NCBI GenBank assembly: GCA_964439725.1 | Contig: CAYTPY010000087.1 | Span: 1 to 8,683 of the forward strand | Reading direction: 5' to 3' | Length of the DNA stretch: 8,683 nt | Source of the DNA: Croceibacterium_A sp964439725 | Lineage (GTDB): Bacteria > Pseudomonadota > Alphaproteobacteria > Sphingomonadales > Sphingomonadaceae | In this document: positions 5,803 to 8,683 of the stretch, in pieces | Position numbering within the stretch: position 1 is the first letter of the stretch | Layout: the number at the start of each line of letters is the position of its first letter | Position numbers and translations under genes: made by a program | Notes under the pieces: generated by a model | Databases searched by the model: none | What the model saw: only the letters and a program-made list of their open reading frames with translations | Told to the model about the DNA's origin: nothing

Positions 5803-7398
5803 ATGCTGCGCATCTCGATTTCACGCTTGCCGATACTCGCCATGAGCCTTGCACTCGCGCCGTTGGCTCATGCCCCCGCCGCCCATGCCCAGGCGGAACC
5901 GGTGATGGGGTCGGGAATCCCGCCGGGTACTCAGTCCAGTTCCAGCGCGCGTGAAGTCGGCTTTGCCACCACTGCGCCGGCGGACGCCGCTTTGGTCGTC
6001 GTGATGCAGGGAGCCTCGCCACCGCAAGGGGCGGGGTTGTCTGGAGCCGAAAGCACTGCAATCGCGGCAGCGATCGCCGCCGAGGGTTTCGAGGGGAAGG
6101 CTGACACCAAGCTGTCGCTGCGGGGTATCGGCGGCCGTCCGCGGATCTTGCTCGTCGGAGTCGGCGAGGAAGCGTCCGGCCTGGACTTCGCCAAGGCGGC
6201 TGGTGCGGCCGCGCAGGACCTCAAGGGTGAGAAGGCTCGCATCGCCATCGTCGGATTGCCGAACGCCGAAGCTGCAGCCGAGGCGGCGCTCGGCTATCAA
6301 CTGGGCCAATACCGCTTCGACCGTTATAAGTCGCGCGGAGACGATCCTGCGCCGTCCCAACCCGTCACTATCGCTCTCGCAGACGCGGCAGCCGCACAAT
6401 TGGCCTATGCGTCCCGTCAGGCCGGTGTCGCGGAGGGTGTGCGCTTCGTGCGTGATCTGATCAACGAACCCTCCAGCGTGATATACCCGGAGAGCTTCGT
6501 CGAGCGCACGCGTGAGGCATTCCGCGGGCTGCCCAAGGTCCAGATCGAGGTGCTCGACGAAGCGGCGATGCGGCGGCTCGGCATGGGCGCGCTGGTGGGC
6601 GTGGGGCAGGGCTCCCCCCGCGGATCACGGCTCATGGTGGTCACTTATCGCGGCGCTGGCGGTGCGCCGCTCGCGCTCGTCGGGAAAGGCATCACTTTTG
6701 ACAGCGGCGGCCTGTCGATCAAGAGCGGCTCGGGCATGGAGCGGATGAAAGGCGACATGTCAGGGGCCGCCGCCGTGGTGGGGACTGCTCTGTCGCTCGC
6801 CCGGACCCAGGCTCCGGTCCATGTCGTGGCTGTCGCCGCACTGGCGGAGAACATGCCGGACGGCAATTCGCAGCGCCCCGGCGACGTGGTCCGGACAATG
6901 GGCGGCAAGACGATCGAGATACTCAACACCGATGCGGAAGGTCGGCTGGTGCTGGCCGATGCAGTCCAGTATGCGAAACAAAGCGACCCGTTCGCCATCG
7001 TCGATATCGCCACTCTGACCGGCTCGGCCTCGGCCGCACTGGGGCCGGAGTTCGCCGCGCTGTTCACCCGTGAAGACGCGATCGCCGAACGGATCGGTGC
7101 AGTGGCCGCGCGGGTTGGAGAGGCGGTCTGGCGGCTGCCGCTCCATCCTCGCTACGCGGAAGCGGTCAAGTCCTCGATCGCCGACGTGAAGAACTCCGGC
7201 AACAGCCCTGCCCCGGGTGCGAGCGCTGGGGCCCACTTCATCGAAGCCTTCATCGATGAAGACATGCCCTGGGCTCATATCGACATGGCGGGCACGATGT
7301 GGACGGAAAGCTCGTCGCCTCTGATCCCGGCCGGCCCGACCGGCTACGGCGTACGCTTGCTCGATGCGCTGGCGCGGGAATGGAGGTCGGCACAATGA
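5803..7398 (+). CDS. Exported leucyl aminopeptidase (M17 family)
   Basis: A 531-residue M17 aminopeptidase, longer than the roughly 500 residues of cytoplasmic PepA because of an N-terminal signal peptide: hydrophobic stretch IISRLPILAMSLALAP-like at residues 5-22, with probable cleavage after AHA29. All active-site residues are present. Lys295, Asp300 and Lys307 lie in GKGITFDSGGLSIK, Asp318 in KGDMSGAAA, and Asp377, Glu379 and Arg381 in the signature NTDAEGRL. Their spacing matches E. coli PepA exactly (offset 25). The enzyme should remove N-terminal residues from peptides with two metal ions, here probably in the periplasm. The start at 5803 is chosen because AGGAG (5792-5796) lies 6 bases upstream and the signal peptide begins there; the frame is open further upstream without any support. 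Its stop overlaps the next gene by 4 bases. I leave the symbol blank because it is not the canonical cytoplasmic PepA. Confidence 0.94.
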   Translation: MLRISISRLPILAMSLALAPLAHAPAAHAQAEPVMGSGIPPGTQSSSSAREVGFATTAPADAALVVVMQGASPPQGAGLSGAESTAIAAAIAAEGFEGKADTKLSLRGIGGRPRILLVGVGEEASGLDFAKAAGAAAQDLKGEKARIAIVGLPNAEAAAEAALGYQLGQYRFDRYKSRGDDPAPSQPVTIALADAAAAQLAYASRQAGVAEGVRFVRDLINEPSSVIYPESFVERTREAFRGLPKVQIEVLDEAAMRRLGMGALVGVGQGSPRGSRLMVVTYRGAGGAPLALVGKGITFDSGGLSIKSGSGMERMKGDMSGAAAVVGTALSLARTQAPVHVVAVAALAENMPDGNSQRPGDVVRTMGGKTIEILNTDAEGRLVLADAVQYAKQSDPFAIVDIATLTGSASAALGPEFAALFTREDAIAERIGAVAARVGEAVWRLPLHPRYAEAVKSSIADVKNSGNSPAPGASAGAHFIEAFIDEDMPWAHIDMAGTMWTESSSPLIPAGPTGYGVRLLDALAREWRSAQ

Positions 7399-7871
7399 GC
7401 GGCGATCAAGCACGCCCGCCGCTGCCGCCTTTCACGGCCGAAACCGCGGCGCAGAAAGTTCGCATGGCCGAGGATGCCTGGAACGGGCGCGACCCTGAAC
7501 GTGTCTCGCTTGCTTACTCCGCCGAGAGCCGTTGGCGCAATCGGGCGGAGTTCTTCAACGGCAGGGCCGAGATCGTGGCTTTTCTGGAGCGCAAGTGGGC
7601 GCGCGAACTCGAATATCGGCTGATCAAGGAGCTATGGGCGTTTACCGATAACCGCATCGCGGTGCGCTTCGCCTACGAATGGCGCGACGATAGCGGCCAC
7701 TGGTTCCGGTCGTATGGCAATGAGAACTGGGAATTCGACGAGCACGGGCTGATGCGCGCCCGTCATGCCAGCATCAACGACCTGCCGATCGACGAAGCCG
7801 AGCGGAAATTTCACTGGCCTCAAGGGCGGCGTCCTGACGACCACCCTTCCTTGTCGGAACTGGGGCTCTAA
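7395..7871 (+). CDS. DUF1348 / nuclear transport factor 2-like (SnoaL-like fold) protein
   Basis: A 158-residue protein matching the DUF1348 family over its whole length. The landmarks are LPPFTAETAAQKVRMAEDAWN (about 12-31), RWRNRAEFFNGR, the tryptophan-rich WFRSYGNENWEFDE, and the closing FHWPQGRRPDDHPSLSELGL. Members adopt an NTF2-like cone fold with a pocket; no enzymatic function is established, and none can be read here. There is no signal peptide, so it should be cytoplasmic, unlike the exported aminopeptidase before it. The ATG at 7395 overlaps the aminopeptidase stop as ATGA, and GGAGG at 7382-7386 lies 8 bases upstream, which points to translational coupling. An in-frame ATG at 7380 would add five residues but would lie over the ribosome binding site, and one at 7299 has no support. 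Confidence 0.9.
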   Translation: MSGDQARPPLPPFTAETAAQKVRMAEDAWNGRDPERVSLAYSAESRWRNRAEFFNGRAEIVAFLERKWARELEYRLIKELWAFTDNRIAVRFAYEWRDDSGHWFRSYGNENWEFDEHGLMRARHASINDLPIDEAERKFHWPQGRRPDDHPSLSELGL

Positions 7872-7919
7872 CGCAGCGCGTGGCGCCGGCGGCGCATGTG
7901 AATTGAGAAGGCCTCCCCT

Positions 7920-7949
7920 CTTGTGTTGCTTAAAGGCAACACCACTTTA
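7920..7949 (+). promoter_or_regulatory. Candidate RpoH (heat-shock sigma-32) promoter of clpB with embedded inverted repeat
   Basis: CTTGTGT at 7920-7926 resembles the heat-shock -35 box CTTGAAA, and CCACTTTA at 7942-7949 resembles its -10 box CCCCATNTA, with a spacing in the accepted range. Transcription would begin near 7957, about 20 bases before the clpB ATG. clpB is a classic RpoH target, which raises the prior. A perfect 7-base inverted repeat, GTGTTGC (7923-7929) and GCAACAC (7936-7942) around TTAAAG, spans the region between the two boxes. The rest of the 105-base gap (7872-7976) shows only a small GC stem at 7883-7895 and no clear terminator for the upstream gene. Confidence 0.5.
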
Positions 7950-7976
7950 GGCGCAGTCATCAAGTGAGGGCATCCG

Positions 7977-8683
7977 ATGAATCTCGAGAAGTTCACCGAT
8001 CGCGCGAAAGGTTTCCTCCAGGCCGCTCAGACTGTCGCCATTCGGCTCAGTCATCAGCGGATCGCGCCCGAGCACCTGCTGAAAGCGCTGCTGGAGGATA
8101 GCGAGGGTATGGCCTCGGGCCTTCTCCAGCGGGCAGGCGGCGACGCGCGAGCGGCCGTGACGGCTGTCGATGCGGCTCTTGCGAAGATTCCGGCGGTGTC
8201 CGGTGGGGGCGCCCAAGCCACGCCGGGGCTAGACAACGATGCCGTGCGTGTTCTCGACCAAGCCGAGCAAGTGGCTGAAAAGGCGGGTGACAGCTACGTC
8301 ACGGTCGAGCGCCTGCTTCTCGCCCTCGCCTTGGCGACGACCACCGCCGCCGGCCAGGCACTGAAGAGCGCGGGCATCACGCCGGAGGGCCTGAACAGTG
8401 CAATCGAAGCGCTGCGCGGAGGGCGCCGCGCCGACAGCGCGAGCGCCGAGAACGCTTATGACGCGATGAAGAAGTACACTCGCGACCTCACTCAGGCCGC
8501 GCGCGACGGCAAGCTCGATCCGGTGATCGGCCGCGACGAGGAAATCCGCCGCACCATCCAGATCCTGGCTCGCCGGACCAAGAACAACCCGGTGTTGATC
8601 GGCGAGCCTGGCACCGGCAAGACCGCCGTCGTCGAAGGCCTCGCGCTGCGCATCGCCAATGGCGACGTGCCCGACAGCCTGAA
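7977..8683 (+). CDS. clpB: ATP-dependent disaggregase chaperone ClpB, N-terminal part (truncated by window edge)
   Basis: The first 235 codons of a gene that continues past the window; ClpB is normally about 860 residues. The opening MNLEKFTDRAKGFLQAAQ is the classic ClpB start. The N-terminal Clp_N domain (about 1-145) has its two repeats, the first with HQRIAPEHLLKALLED and the second with AGDSYVTVERLLLAL. A linker leads to YTRDLTQAARDGKLDPVIGR and the first AAA+ module, whose Walker A is GEPGTGKT at 209-216 with Lys215. The more common residue in that motif is Val rather than Thr, a conservative change. ClpB is a cytoplasmic hexameric ring that threads aggregated proteins through its pore together with DnaK/DnaJ/GrpE. 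A GAGGG at 7966-7970 sits 6 bases before the ATG. A heat-shock type promoter lies just upstream, in keeping with stress induction. Confidence 0.97.
   Translation, partial: MNLEKFTDRAKGFLQAAQTVAIRLSHQRIAPEHLLKALLEDSEGMASGLLQRAGGDARAAVTAVDAALAKIPAVSGGGAQATPGLDNDAVRVLDQAEQVAEKAGDSYVTVERLLLALALATTTAAGQALKSAGITPEGLNSAIEALRGGRRADSASAENAYDAMKKYTRDLTQAARDGKLDPVIGRDEEIRRTIQILARRTKNNPVLIGEPGTGKTAVVEGLALRIANGDVPDSL

Noticed and set aside
5136..5843. 235-codon minus-strand frame overlapping the M16 start and the intergenic gap
   Set aside because: It is another frame of the same strand as the peptidase, with an Arg/Gly/Pro-rich product, and it conflicts with two well-supported genes.
6760..7413. 217-codon minus-strand frame opposite the aminopeptidase
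   Set aside because: It is antisense to the NTDAEGRL active-site region, so it is a shadow frame with no independent support.
7883..7895. GCGCC-GGC-GGCGC stem as a terminator after the DUF1348 gene
   Set aside because: It has only 5 base pairs, a 3-base loop and no T-tract; such stems are common in GC-rich DNA.
1..8683. Mobile elements, CRISPR arrays, tRNA/rRNA genes, toxin-antitoxin or defence modules
   Set aside because: I looked on both strands for transposase-like genes, regularly spaced direct repeats, cloverleaf structures and defence-type domains and found none. Composition is even across the window, with no sign of recent transfer.

Overview
The window looks like a GC-rich alphaproteobacterial chromosome, most likely a member of the Sphingomonadales (Sphingomonas, Novosphingobium or Erythrobacter type). 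The clues are high GC with strong G/C third-position bias, the protein sequence style of GatB, TrmL, ClpB and the DUF1348 protein, and long exported peptidases of a kind common in this order. The lineage is inferred from sequence style and was not tested by a search. I see no insertion sequence, phage gene, CRISPR array, tRNA or rRNA. This is mostly ordinary chromosomal backbone, and I do not see a clear new system in it.

Layout from left to right. The 3' end of gatB (1-92) is followed 7 bases later by trmL (100-558), a wobble-position tRNA methyltransferase; both serve translation. A small minus-strand gene (569-808) runs convergently against trmL. It encodes a hydrophilic protein with an internal repeat of 22-residue period. 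A 114-base divergent gap (809-922) holds a possible stress-sigma (EcfG-like) promoter. It leads into a zinc-dependent alcohol/formaldehyde dehydrogenase (923-2071) and a co-directional conserved protein of unknown function (2092-2598), probably one operon.

The 142-base convergent gap 2599-2740 is full of inverted repeats: a 29+29-base imperfect palindrome of REP-like character and two short hairpins, one of which overlaps the next gene's stop codon. Then comes a large minus-strand exported M16 zinc peptidase (2741-5662). Across a 140-base divergent gap lies an exported M17 leucyl aminopeptidase (5803-7398) with every metal and catalytic residue conserved. Its stop codon overlaps the start of a DUF1348/NTF2-like gene (7395-7871). 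The M16 and M17 enzymes both have signal peptides and may work in sequence in periplasmic peptide degradation: endoproteolytic cutting, then N-terminal trimming.

The window ends in clpB (7977 onward, cut by the window edge), the disaggregase chaperone. It is preceded by a plausible heat-shock (RpoH-type) promoter whose spacer contains a perfect 7-base inverted repeat. Several genes have a stress or proteostasis flavour (ClpB, exported peptidases, possibly the dehydrogenase operon), but nothing visible ties them into a single regulated system.
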